Positions 27,327 to 36,089 of a stretch of DNA of 64,000 nucleotides are shown piece after piece. Numbering within the stretch: the first letter of the stretch is position 1; each line of letters starts with the position of its first letter. The DNA comes from Roseobacter insulae (GTDB lineage: Bacteria > Pseudomonadota > Alphaproteobacteria > Rhodobacterales > Rhodobacteraceae). Both the position numbers and the translations under genes were made by a program. The stretch spans positions 186,001 to 250,000 of the forward strand of contig NZ_JAHXDN010000005.1 of the NCBI RefSeq assembly GCF_019375555.1, written 5' to 3'. A model generated the notes under the pieces. The model was not told where the DNA came from. It was given only the letters and a program-made list of their open reading frames with translations, and did not search any database.

Positions 27327-27456
27327 TTCCAAGACCGAATCGCTTTCAGTTCAACTCCGCTGCGCGCATGGACATGTGCGTTTATTTCGCCCGCGGCGAC
27401 ATCTGAGGCGAGTCCAACATTCTGCGGGAGACCAAGCGCTGGCTGGTATCACTCAA

Positions 27457-28305
27457 TTACTCATTGCCGCCGCTATTGCCGTTGCCATTACCGCCGCTAT
27501 TACCGCCGCTGTTACCGTTACCGTAACCGCCGCTATTGCCGTTGCCATTACCGCCGCCGTTACCGTTGCCATTACCGCCGCCGTTACCGTTGCCATCGCC
27601 GCCGCTGTTGCCGTTGCCATTGCCACCGCTGTTGCCGTTGCCGATGCCGTTGTTGCCAGCTGCTGCGGACCGCTGTGACCTGTTTGATACAGACGAACTT
27701 GCAGCGGCAGGAAGGTTCTTGCTCACCGCGTCGATGGTCTTTTTTGTCGGACGCGCAGCTCTGACCCGCACGCTTGTATTGACCGATGGCGCGACCGTCG
27801 CTTTCTGGCCGGAGGTCACGCTGGTTTCCTGGGACGATCCCTCTCTTTGCACATTGACTTGACCGCGATCAACGCGCACCGACGATGCGCGACGGTTCAC
27901 CGTCACTTCGAAGACCGTACCCTTAACCACCGCTGCAAGATGTGGCGTGTTGACCTTGGCGTGCCGACGGTTTCTGGTTTCAAGATCCAGAAGCACAGAC
28001 CCTTTGTGCTGCACGACCTTCGTGTTCAGTCCGTTTTGTCGCCAGGTCGCAATTGCGGCCAACGATCCGGGCCGTATCAATATGCGCTCGGAATTGCGGC
28101 GCAACACGACGCGACCGTCCCGTCCTGTATGGATCCAACTTGCGTTTGGAACTTCCTGACCCAATTCAATTGGCGCCCATGTTTTTCCATCCGGCGCAAA
28201 GGTCACCTTGCCGCCCAGCCTGTCGACAGTCCAACCCGAAGACGCATGGACCGCACCACTGAAAAACAGGAGTAGAAAGAAAACTGTCTGAACCAGAAAT
28301 CGCAT
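27457..28305 (-). CDS. FecR-domain protein with Gly/Asn-rich tail
   Basis: 282 aa. Signal peptide 1-22 (FFSGAVHAS). FecR domain about 55-165 (WIHTGRDGRVVLRRNSERILIRPGSLAAIATW, TPHLAAVVKGTVFEVTVNRRASSVRVDRGQVNV). A Thr/Ser-rich linker leads to a tail of about 65 residues made only of Gly, Asn and a few Ser (GNGNSGGNGNGNSGGDGNGN...). A strong GGAGGT ribosome site sets the start at 28305. The FecR fold here has no anti-sigma region, so it is a periplasmic sensor or scaffold. The next gene encodes a CHASE2 protein, a known pairing (FecR plus CHASE2), so they likely act together. Confidence 0.85.
   Translation of the reverse strand: MRFLVQTVFFLLLFFSGAVHASSGWTVDRLGGKVTFAPDGKTWAPIELGQEVPNASWIHTGRDGRVVLRRNSERILIRPGSLAAIATWRQNGLNTKVVQHKGSVLLDLETRNRRHAKVNTPHLAAVVKGTVFEVTVNRRASSVRVDRGQVNVQREGSSQETSVTSGQKATVAPSVNTSVRVRAARPTKKTIDAVSKNLPAAASSSVSNRSQRSAAAGNNGIGNGNSGGNGNGNSGGDGNGNGGGNGNGNGGGNGNGNSGGYGNGNSGGNSGGNGNGNSGGNE
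27462..27658 (-). repeat. Tandem trinucleotide-like repeat in the FecR gene
   Basis: Imperfect units built from plus-strand GTTGCC, ATTACC and GCCGCC hexamers encode the GNGNGG-type tail. Such a tract can change length by slippage or recombination without a frameshift, since units are multiples of 3. Confidence 0.8.
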
Positions 28306-29000
28306 GTCGTTACCTCCAAAAATGATAGGCGACGTTTCGCGCACTCCGGATAATATCGCGTAAACTTGTCATGCTGCGCTGCCTGTTTTTCCCTGCTGGC
28401 GCAGAAGTATTTGATTGCAATTCTAAGTAATCGGCGCGGCAGATGGCATTTCTGACACGACATAACACGCATCGCCGGACGCTGAGCGGGATGACCTGCT
28501 TGAACCGGCACGGTGCGCTATATTGATCCCGAATGCTGGCACTACCGGTTCATTCCTGATCCCGCCAAGGAGTGTTCAACTGTCACGGTCATGACGCGGC
28601 CGATTATCGGCAGGCGCTTCCCTTGGCCGCCGAGTAACTGGATAAATCTGTGAAACGGTTCTGAGCACGCGGACGGCATTCAATCCCGCCATGATGACCT
28701 GTGGGTGGACGATAACCGGGACGCGCTTGTTCAAAAATGCATCGCGACAACACACGAAAGGCGGCAGTTTCCGGTCGCGTGCGCCGCCACCCGGTGCCCT
28801 CCGTCACGGCGTTGTCTTTGGGCGCCCGCCTCTCATGTGCCTGGGTAACTGGCGCCGCGCGACCCTTCCACGAATCGATCTGGCGGTGAGTGACCGCTCA
28901 CTTGCAGATCACGTTCATCCGTCGCGCGGAGGCCAGCGCGCTGTCCCATAGCCGATCAGAAACCAGTGCTCATAAGCGGCCACAGGATGGGCTTGCCGCA
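28306..29000. other. Gene-free stretch between the FecR and Lrp genes
   Basis: 695 bp with no ORF I can support in either direction. Short frames (for example 28604-28807 minus and 28890-29420 plus) lack ribosome sites and family features. The part adjacent to 28305 must carry the promoter of the FecR/CHASE2 unit. The rest may be decayed DNA or hold an unseen small RNA. Confidence 0.4.
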
Positions 29001-29453
29001 CTAGATTGGCAATTCCAGCGTTGTCTTTTCGGTAGAAACCACGATCGATGTCCTGAACTTGCGCACGTTCTTGTCAGCAAAAAAGAACCGATGAGTGAAT
29101 GCTTCGTAATCCGCGATATCTCTGGCCATAACGATCATGATGAAGTCCGCGTCGCCCGCTATGCAGTAGAAGTGGGTCACCTGCCGATCCTCCCGCGCCT
29201 TCCGCTTAAAGGCGTCGATCTGATCCAGACGGTCTCTTTCAAGCTCGACCGCAACGATTGCCGTCACCCCGAGGCCGAGTTGCTGTGGGTCGAGCACGGC
29301 GACTTCCTTCCGGATAACACCATCGGCCCGCATTGCTTTCAGTTTGCGCTGAACCGATGCCGTCGATGTCCCGGCCCGATCCGCCAGTTCTTGAATGGAC
29401 GTCTTTGCATTCTGTTGTAACACGCGGAGAAGTTTCCGGTCTATCTCGTCCAT
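29001..29453 (-). CDS. Lrp/AsnC family transcriptional regulator
   Basis: 150 aa. N-terminal HTH (KTSIQELADRAGTSTASVQRKLKAMRADGVI, about 18-48) followed by the RAM effector domain (AIVAVELERDRLDQIDAFKRKAREDRQVTHFYCIAGDADFIMIVMA). It diverges from azlCD across a 101-bp gap containing a palindrome, so it probably activates or represses that exporter in response to an amino acid. Confidence 0.93.
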   Translation of the reverse strand: MDEIDRKLLRVLQQNAKTSIQELADRAGTSTASVQRKLKAMRADGVIRKEVAVLDPQQLGLGVTAIVAVELERDRLDQIDAFKRKAREDRQVTHFYCIAGDADFIMIVMARDIADYEAFTHRFFFADKNVRKFRTSIVVSTEKTTLELPI

Positions 29454-29500
29454 GATTGTATCCCCTCAATTATTGCGCATTTTTGATTTAATGATGTCGT

Positions 29501-29517
29501 TCAGTAACCTTTACTGA
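29501..29517. promoter_or_regulatory. Probable Lrp operator
   Basis: TCAGTAA-CCT-TTACTGA, a perfect 7-bp inverted repeat in the Lrp/azlC divergent promoter region, 38 bases before the azlC start. Confidence 0.55.
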
Positions 29518-29554
29518 GGTACAGTATCTCATCCAATTCAAGTATTTCAACCTT

Positions 29555-30235
29555 ATGAAACACGGTGCGTTTGCGATACTTCCCCTGGCTTCCGGAGCAG
29601 CCCTTTACGGGTTCGCATTCGGGCTACTGGCTGCACAGGTCGGATTCCCATGGTGGGGCGTGGGCCTGATGAGCGCTGCCGTTCATGCTGGCTCATCTCA
29701 AATCGTGGCAGTTGAGCAATTTGCAAATACCTCGGCGGTTTTAGGCGCAGCCCTCGCCGGGGCCGCGCTCAACCTGCGCTATATTGGCATTGTTGCGTCC
29801 TTGTCAGAGGTACTTGATGGGCTGTCGTGGCGGATCAAGCTCCTGGCGATACACATCACAGGCGACGAGAACTGGGCGCTCACCATGTCAGAGCGTGCCA
29901 GGTCCCGGGATATTGGGCCTTCTTTTCTTATCGGGTCCGGACTTGTCATGATCAGTGTGTGGACGGTTTCGACAACTGCCGGAGCATTTGCGGGTGCTGT
30001 CCTGCCCGATCTGGAAAGATTTGGCCTTGGATTCGCATTCACAGCCGCTTTCATCGCCATGGCCAGAGGGCTGTGGCGCGGACGTTCCAGCGCCCTGCCC
30101 TGGATCGTAGCCTTCGGCGTTGCGATAGTTGTCGTGCAACTGGGCGCACCCAAGGCCTATGCCGTTGTCGGTGGCGCGCTCAGCGGTCTGCTCGCCTCTC
30201 ATACCATCCGGCGCACGGGGAAGGTGGCAGCATGA
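29555..30235 (+). CDS. azlC: AzlC family permease (branched-chain amino acid exporter, large subunit)
   Basis: 226 aa with about five to six membrane helices. SAAVHAGSSQIVAVEQF and LNLRYIGIVASLSEVLDG are the AzlC signature regions. With AzlD it exports branched-chain or related amino acids. It overlaps azlD (ATGA) and is divergent from an Lrp regulator. The exact substrate is inferred from the family. Confidence 0.88.
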   Translation: MKHGAFAILPLASGAALYGFAFGLLAAQVGFPWWGVGLMSAAVHAGSSQIVAVEQFANTSAVLGAALAGAALNLRYIGIVASLSEVLDGLSWRIKLLAIHITGDENWALTMSERARSRDIGPSFLIGSGLVMISVWTVSTTAGAFAGAVLPDLERFGLGFAFTAAFIAMARGLWRGRSSALPWIVAFGVAIVVVQLGAPKAYAVVGGALSGLLASHTIRRTGKVAA

Positions 30236-30528
30236 CCAGTGACCATTGGATACTTATCGCGATTCTGGCCATTGCGGCCTTTTCCATCAGGGTCGTCGGA
30301 TTGCTTGCAGGCGACAAGATCAGGGCGTCCCGTCACGCCTGGATGCTGGACGAAATTCCGGGGCTGATTGTCGTCAGCCTCATCGCGGCCTCCTTGGCAG
30401 GACAGCCTCTGACGACGTGGGTTGCCGCCGCGATTGCACTATGTGTCGCGCATCTGAGCCACCACGTGATTGCCACGATGGTGGTCGGTGTCTTCGCCTA
30501 TGCCTCCCTGTCATGGCTGGCACTGTGA
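30232..30528 (+). CDS. azlD: AzlD family protein (exporter small subunit)
   Basis: 98 aa, four short hydrophobic helices (about 6-28, 40-58, 60-80, 82-98). LDEIPGLIVVSLIAASLAG fits AzlD. It starts inside the azlC stop codon region (ATGA), so its translation is coupled. The 186 bases after it hold nothing recognised. Confidence 0.87.
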   Translation: MTSDHWILIAILAIAAFSIRVVGLLAGDKIRASRHAWMLDEIPGLIVVSLIAASLAGQPLTTWVAAAIALCVAHLSHHVIATMVVGVFAYASLSWLAL

Positions 30529-30714
30529 CGCGCAGCAGACACGTCAATCGGGAATCCCTGACATGACGGGAAACATTCTTGAGAGCGGTACCGTTCAGGG
30601 CCGCCGCGAGCCATCACGCCTCCTCTGGCAAGCTGCTGCCTGGCAGCGGATATTTCACCCGGAGGCCGCAGGTCACCTCGACCCGGCTGGCCACAGGAAC
30701 CCGGCACCGGGATG

Positions 30715-32091
30715 TCATGACTTGCACGGCTGTCCAACCGGCAGGCGCAGTTCGACCCTTAGTCCGCGCGGGCGGGGTACCAGTTCCAATGCACCATCAT
30801 GCCCGCGGGCGACCGCCTCGACGATCGACACACCAAGACCGCTGCCGGATGTCGCGCTGACGGTCCGAAATCGTTCACGCGCCGCTGCGATCTCGCCGCT
30901 CGTCAAACCGCGACCGTCATCGGTGACCGCAAAGAGCACATCGCCCCCGGCCTGCGTCGCCTCAACGTCGATATACGTGGTCTGCGGGCCGCCATGTCGC
31001 AGGGCGTTGTCAACGAGATTGCGCAGCGCTTCACGGATCATCGTTTCGTCGCCCGTCATCGCGCCCAGATGACCGTCAGACACGAACCTGATGACCGGAT
31101 GATCGGTTTTCGTCTGAGTGAACTCATCGGCCCATGCCTGAAAGGCCATGTCGAGGTCAAATGCTTCCTTGGCGGAATTCGGGCTGATTGATTTCGCACG
31201 CTCAAGCAGCAGGAGCTGCTGGCTGAGATTGGCCGTCTCGCGCGCCGCATCCAGCAGATCCCGGGATCGTTTGCGCGATTCCTCCATGGTCGGAGCCGCA
31301 TCGACCGCTTCCGCAAGCGACAAGACGCCCGCGATGGGATTGCGCAATTGATGTGCCGCATTCGAAATGAATTCGGACTGGGCCGCCATGCTGCGGGTGA
31401 CCTGGCCAAAAAGGCGGTTCAGCGTGGCCACGATACCGCCTACCTCGGTTGGGACGGCACGCTGTATTGGGGTCAGCTCGTCACTGTTGCGGCTGGCAAT
31501 GGCCGCTTCGAGATCCGTCAGCGGTCTCAGGCCGATGCGCACGCCGAACCAGACGATCAGGCCGAGAGCTGCGATCAGACCGGTTATGGCAAGCAGCGAC
31601 CGCAATAACAGATCGCGAACAAAGGCTGCACGCACCGAAGCGTCCTGCCAGACAGTTGTCGTGAACACCCCTGCAAAGCCGTCGATCTGTGTCCGATTCT
31701 GCAACCTCACACCGTGGACCTGGCTGCCCAGATAGCTTGCGTCGAAATAATTGGGAGCCGAGGCCTCTTCGCTCGGGATCGGGATGCCGACGGGCGGCGT
31801 GGCGTAGCCCGCCACAATCACCCCGTCCGGTGCGTAGACATGGTAGAAAACCGGGCCGCCCGAGGTATCCGAAAGGATATCTCGCGTGCGCCCGGACAGC
31901 GCGTCTCCCCCCGAAATGGTCACATCATTTGCCACGGCAAGCGCCGCTGCCAGAAGGCTTTTGTTGAAAACATCCGTCGCGGTCTGACGCGCGTTGTAGA
32001 GCTGCCACAACCCGACAAGGACCGCGACCAGCATCAGCGGTGGCAGAATGACTGCGGTCAATCGACCTCTCAGCGACCATACCCCCCGCAT
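30715..32091 (-). CDS. Sensor histidine kinase (TctE-like)
   Basis: 458 aa. An N-terminal helix (about 8-28) and a second (about 162-184) flank a periplasmic sensor with PVFYHVYAPDGVIVAGYATPP. A HAMP-type linker leads to the DHp domain with the phosphorylated His in SNAAHQLRNPIAG (about residue 247) and the ATPase domain (NLVDNALRHG, VTDDGRGL, GSGLGVSIVEAVA). Its start overlaps the regulator stop by one base (TGATG). It lies divergent from tctC/tctAB, the classic TctDE arrangement, so it probably senses a tricarboxylate-like ligand. Confidence 0.9.
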   Translation of the reverse strand: MRGVWSLRGRLTAVILPPLMLVAVLVGLWQLYNARQTATDVFNKSLLAAALAVANDVTISGGDALSGRTRDILSDTSGGPVFYHVYAPDGVIVAGYATPPVGIPIPSEEASAPNYFDASYLGSQVHGVRLQNRTQIDGFAGVFTTTVWQDASVRAAFVRDLLLRSLLAITGLIAALGLIVWFGVRIGLRPLTDLEAAIASRNSDELTPIQRAVPTEVGGIVATLNRLFGQVTRSMAAQSEFISNAAHQLRNPIAGVLSLAEAVDAAPTMEESRKRSRDLLDAARETANLSQQLLLLERAKSISPNSAKEAFDLDMAFQAWADEFTQTKTDHPVIRFVSDGHLGAMTGDETMIREALRNLVDNALRHGGPQTTYIDVEATQAGGDVLFAVTDDGRGLTSGEIAAARERFRTVSATSGSGLGVSIVEAVARGHDGALELVPRPRGLRVELRLPVGQPCKS

Positions 32092-32759
32092 CAGGAAGAC
32101 GCGATCAGAGCGTAACCGATGCCACGGTGCACGCGGATTGAGACATCATATCTCGCCAGCCGTTTCCTGAGACGCGAGACATAGACCTCGACCACCTTGT
32201 CATCGGTGCCGCTGCCGACGCCATACACCTTGTCGAGCAATGTTTCCTTCGCAACGGGCGTGCCGCCCGCCTGTGCCAGTGCGACGAGCAGAGAGAGCTC
32301 GCGTCGCGGAACCTCCACCGCTTCGCCCCGGTGCAACAACTGCGGTGCTTCGACGTCCAGCGTGAGCTGGCCCAGATCGACCGTTCGACGCGGCGCCACG
32401 TCCTTGCGCCGCGCAAGGGCACGTACACGCGCGGCCAACTCGTCCATCTCGAAGGGTTTGACGAGGTAGTCGTCGGCCCCCGCATCCAGCCCGGCTACCC
32501 GTTCCTGTGTCGTGGAGCGCGCAGTCAACAAAATAACCGGGCGTGGATCGCTCCTGCGGCGCATATCGGCCAGAACTTCCAGCCCGTCCCGACCCGGCAG
32601 GTTGATGTCGAGAATAACCAGATCGCAGTCTTCCTGCTTGAGAAACTGGTCGGCGTCATCACCGTTATCAAGCGCATCGACCGCATGACCATCGTCTGTC
32701 AGGCGATAGGTAATGCCCTTTCTCAGGCTTTGATTGTCTTCAACAAGTACGATGCGCAT
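32091..32759 (-). CDS. OmpR-family response regulator (TctD-like)
   Basis: 222 aa from the ATG at 32759 (a TTG two codons upstream is less likely). Receiver domain with acidic pocket VEDNQ and phosphoacceptor Asp in LVILDINLPGRDG (about 51), lysine in YLVKPFEMDELAARV; winged-helix C-terminus with RRELSLLVALAQAGG and YVSRLRKRLARYDVSIRVHRGIGYALI. It is coupled to the histidine kinase. Probable control of the divergent tctC-tctAB operon is inferred from position. Confidence 0.9.
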   Translation of the reverse strand: MRIVLVEDNQSLRKGITYRLTDDGHAVDALDNGDDADQFLKQEDCDLVILDINLPGRDGLEVLADMRRRSDPRPVILLTARSTTQERVAGLDAGADDYLVKPFEMDELAARVRALARRKDVAPRRTVDLGQLTLDVEAPQLLHRGEAVEVPRRELSLLVALAQAGGTPVAKETLLDKVYGVGSGTDDKVVEVYVSRLRKRLARYDVSIRVHRGIGYALIASS

Positions 32760-32889
32760 GCCCAAGTTTTCTGCGCAATGAAGGGTTGGTGCAAGCTTCG
32801 TCAGGCAAAAAAGAGGTACCGAGACGGGGAATCACCCCGCTTACAATTGGTTTCCGACGCGTGACGCGCGCCGGAATTGGGAGGAAAAC

Positions 32890-33996
32890 ATGACTGAAAC
32901 GAACACCACACGCCGTGTGGCGATGAGCCTTGTGGCCGCTGCTGCCGCAACCTTTGCAACAAATGTGTCCGCGGGTGGGCACGGCATAGACCTCGAAGGA
33001 AAGACCGTCGAATGGGTGATCCCGTTCTCGGAAACCGGCGGATCCGCCAAATGGGCCAACTTTTATGCTCCGCTGCTCTCCGAAGCGCTGCCGGGCAACC
33101 CGACCGTTGTGGTCAAATTCATGCCGGGTGCCGGTTCGACCAAAGGGGCCAACTGGTTCCAGGAGCAGGAGTACGATGACGGCACGCTGATCTTCGGCTC
33201 GTCGGGCTCCACACAATTTCCCTACCTGCTGGGTGATCCGCGCGTGCGCTACGAGTACAGCGACTGGAACGTCGTTCTGGCATCCGGTACCGGCGGCGTT
33301 GCCTATCTGCCGCCCGATCTGGCCCAGAAGATGGACGGGCTCGACGCCTCGGCGCTCCGGGACACTGACTTCATCTACGGCAGCCAGGGGGCCACGCGCC
33401 TCGACCTTGTGCCGCTGCTGGCGTGGGAGATGCTGGGCCTGAACGTGGAACCGGTCTTTGGCATCAAGGGCCGTGGCGACGGGCGCCTGATGTTTGAGCG
33501 CGGCGAGGCCAACATCGATTATCAGACCTCGTCGTCCTTCCTCAAGGGCGTGACACCGCTGGTCGAGGCGGGAACTGCCGTGCCCATGATGTCCTGGGGT
33601 GCTCTGGATGCCGATGGCAACATCGTGCGCGATCCGACTTTCCCGGACATGCCGACCTTCAAGGAAATCTGCGAGGCGACCGAGGGTTGCGAAACCAGCG
33701 GTGAACAATGGGATGCATGGAAAGCCTTCTTCGTGGCGGGCTTCCCGGCACAGAAAATGGTCTTTTTGCCAGCCGGTGCGTCCAATGATGCAATGGTAAC
33801 CTATACCAAGGCATTCGAAGACATCAAAGCGCGGGATGATTTCGCCGATATTTCTGCCGGGCGTCTTGGGAAGTATCCGCAGATGACCGGCGCCAAGGCC
33901 GATGGCGCCCTGAAAAGCGCCACACAGGTGCCGGATGCCGCGAAAGAGTTCGTCGTGAACTGGCTGAGCGAACGCTACGGTGTGACGCTCAACTAA
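32890..33996 (+). CDS. tctC: Tripartite tricarboxylate transporter substrate-binding protein (TctC)
   Basis: 368 aa, somewhat longer than the usual 320. The signal peptide has an RR pair (TTRRVAMSLVAAAAATFATNVSA), so Tat export is possible. Mature core: KTVEWVIPFSETGGSAKWANFYAPLLSEALPGNPTVVVKFMPGAGSTKGANWF, of the Bug/TctC fold. It is the first gene of an operon with a fused tctAB and downstream enzymes; a hairpin follows. The ligand is unknown but, given the neighbours, is probably a tri- or dicarboxylate. Confidence 0.9.
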   Translation: MTETNTTRRVAMSLVAAAAATFATNVSAGGHGIDLEGKTVEWVIPFSETGGSAKWANFYAPLLSEALPGNPTVVVKFMPGAGSTKGANWFQEQEYDDGTLIFGSSGSTQFPYLLGDPRVRYEYSDWNVVLASGTGGVAYLPPDLAQKMDGLDASALRDTDFIYGSQGATRLDLVPLLAWEMLGLNVEPVFGIKGRGDGRLMFERGEANIDYQTSSSFLKGVTPLVEAGTAVPMMSWGALDADGNIVRDPTFPDMPTFKEICEATEGCETSGEQWDAWKAFFVAGFPAQKMVFLPAGASNDAMVTYTKAFEDIKARDDFADISAGRLGKYPQMTGAKADGALKSATQVPDAAKEFVVNWLSERYGVTLN

Positions 33997-34007
33997 GCGC
34001 CTTACAG

Positions 34008-34035
34008 ACCCCGGCCCGCATTGCGCGGCCGGGGT
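34008..34035 (+). promoter_or_regulatory. Intercistronic hairpin between tctC and tctAB
   Basis: ACCCCGGCC (34008-34016) pairs with GGCCGGGGT (34027-34035) around a 10-base loop; TTCTC follows, so it is not a strong terminator. It sits 11 bases after the tctC stop and probably gives tctC more transcript than tctAB. Confidence 0.65.
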
Positions 34036-34061
34036 TTCTCCTGTTCGCAAAGGGTCGACAG

Positions 34062-36089
34062 ATGGATTTCGTCTCAGTCGCGCTCCCCGCACTCGGGGAT
34101 GCTGCCAGTCTTATTCTGCAACCGATCGTACTGGGCTATCTCGTGCTCGGTGTCGTTATGGGTCTGTGTATCGGGGTATTCCCGGGCCTTGGCGGCATCG
34201 CCGGCCTGTCGCTCTTGCTGCCGTTCATGTTCGGGATGGACCCGGTTCTGGGCCTTGCCCTGATGATCGGCATGGTTGCGGTGGTACCGACGTCCGACAC
34301 CTTCGCCAGCGTGTTGATGGGCATTCCGGGATCATCCGCGTCGCAGGCCACAGTGCTTGACGGCTTTCCCATGGCCAAGAAGGGCGAGGCTGCCCGCGCC
34401 CTCTCCGCCGCCTTTGCCTCTTCCCTTTTCGGTGGCCTCGTCGGGGCGGCGTTCCTGACCGTCTTCATCCTTGTTGCGCGTCCCATCGTACTGGAGTTCC
34501 GCACGCCGGAGCTTCTTATGATCACGATCTTCGGCCTGTCGATGGTCGGCATCCTCGCTGGCCGCGTGGCCCTCAAAGGCATCGCTGCCGCGGGTCTGGG
34601 CATGATGATCGGCACCATCGGCGAGGGCGACAGCGCGGGAGAATTGCGCATGGCGACCTACGACATGCCCTACCTTGTTGACGGTTTGAAGCTGGTGATC
34701 GTGGGGCTGGGCATCTTCGCGATCCCCGAAATCGTCGCGCTGCTCCGGCAGGACCGTGCAATCGCTGACCGCAAACCCCTGGGCGGTGGCTGGCTGAGCG
34801 GGGTACGCGACTGGTTTGCCAATATCTGGCTGTCGGTGCGCTGTTCGATCATCGGCGTGGTCGTCGGTGTGATCCCGGGCCTCGGCGGCTCAGTTGTCGA
34901 CTGGATCGCCTACGGGCATTCGGTCCAGACAACGAAGGACAAATCAAAATTCGGGTCTGGTGAAATTCGCGGCGTGATCGGGCCTGAAAGCTCCAACAAC
35001 GCCAAGGAGGGCGGAGGGCTGGTCCCAACGCTGCTGTTCGGCATTCCCGGATCGGGGTCGATGGCGATCTTCATCGGCGCAATTGCATTGTTGGGGTCCG
35101 GCAACATCGAGGTTGGCCCTTCGATGCTGAAGAACAACCTCGACATCACCTACGCCATCGTCTGGCTGCTGGCGCTGGCCAATGTGGTTGGCACGCTGAT
35201 CTGCATCGCCGCCTCGGGTGGCATCGCGCGGCTGACCACTATTCCCTTCGCATTGCTCGCACCCTTCCTGTTCATGATCATCAGCTTTGCGGCGTTCCAG
35301 TCTGGGCAGGACATCATGGACCTCGTGGCGCTGTTCGCCATCGGGTTTCTGGGTATCATGATGCGCCGGTTCGACTGGTCGCGCCCCGCCTTTCTGATTG
35401 GCTTTGTCTTGTCGAACCCGGCGGAAACCTATGCCAACCAGGCAGTGCAGATCGCCCAGTCGCGGTTCCGCAAGGGGTTTGACGAAGGTATCGACTACAT
35501 CTTTTCGCCCATTGTCATCATCCTTGTCATCATCACTCTGATCTCGGTTGTCGTGGGTCTGAGGCAGGCAAAGACCATCATGGCAGAAGGTGCCGTCGAG
35601 AGCGGATCCAAACGCGCGCCCCTCATCTTTCTGCTGGTGATCCTTGGCTATCTGGGCATCGCCTTCACCAACGCCGCTATGATCCCCGACTATGCCGCTG
35701 CCGACCGCGTTTTCCCACGTTTCGTCGCCGGAGTGGCAATCGTCGCCTGCGTGATCCTGCTGGTGCAAATGATGCTGCGGGCCGAAACCCACGCGCTTTT
35801 TGCCGATCGCGAATCCAGCGAGGCGGAGATGAACGCGCACGGCCTGTGGACCACGCTCGCATGGTTTGCGGCGTTGCTGCTCCTGACCTTCCTGCTTGGA
35901 TTTATCCTTGCCCTGGCGCTCTTTCTCTTCGCCTTCATCAAGTTCCGTGCCGGGCGCAGCTACGGATTTTCGGCGCTCTACACCGCTGCGGGCATCGCCT
36001 TCATGTGCTTCATGGCGGGCCTTCTGAACCGTGATTTCCCGCCCGGTCTTCTGCAATCCTATGCCGATTTGCCCTGGCCCCTGTCATGA
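34062..36089 (+). CDS. Fused TctA-TctB tripartite tricarboxylate transporter permease
   Basis: 675 aa. Residues about 1-500 are TctA: a signature GVFPGLGGIAGLSLLLPFMFGMDPVLGLALMIGMVAVV, the domain with GIPGSSASQATVLDGFPMAKKGEAARALSAAF, and the repeat-like VIPGLGGSVVDWIAYGHSVQ. Residues about 510-675 are TctB-like with four helices (FLLVILGYLGIAFTNAA, FVAGVAIVACVILLVQMML, WTTLAWFAALLLLTFLLGFILALALFLFAFIKF, ...AGIAFMCFMAGLLNRDF). Together they make both membrane subunits in one chain. Normally TctA and TctB are separate, as at the right-edge tctCBA here. No separate tctB is next to this gene. It overlaps the tautomerase gene by 4 bases. Confidence 0.9.
   Translation: MDFVSVALPALGDAASLILQPIVLGYLVLGVVMGLCIGVFPGLGGIAGLSLLLPFMFGMDPVLGLALMIGMVAVVPTSDTFASVLMGIPGSSASQATVLDGFPMAKKGEAARALSAAFASSLFGGLVGAAFLTVFILVARPIVLEFRTPELLMITIFGLSMVGILAGRVALKGIAAAGLGMMIGTIGEGDSAGELRMATYDMPYLVDGLKLVIVGLGIFAIPEIVALLRQDRAIADRKPLGGGWLSGVRDWFANIWLSVRCSIIGVVVGVIPGLGGSVVDWIAYGHSVQTTKDKSKFGSGEIRGVIGPESSNNAKEGGGLVPTLLFGIPGSGSMAIFIGAIALLGSGNIEVGPSMLKNNLDITYAIVWLLALANVVGTLICIAASGGIARLTTIPFALLAPFLFMIISFAAFQSGQDIMDLVALFAIGFLGIMMRRFDWSRPAFLIGFVLSNPAETYANQAVQIAQSRFRKGFDEGIDYIFSPIVIILVIITLISVVVGLRQAKTIMAEGAVESGSKRAPLIFLLVILGYLGIAFTNAAMIPDYAAADRVFPRFVAGVAIVACVILLVQMMLRAETHALFADRESSEAEMNAHGLWTTLAWFAALLLLTFLLGFILALALFLFAFIKFRAGRSYGFSALYTAAGIAFMCFMAGLLNRDFPPGLLQSYADLPWPLS

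Noticed and set aside
27462-27658. CRISPR-like repeat block
   Set aside because: The units are short in-frame codon repeats coding Gly/Asn, with no spacers of even length.
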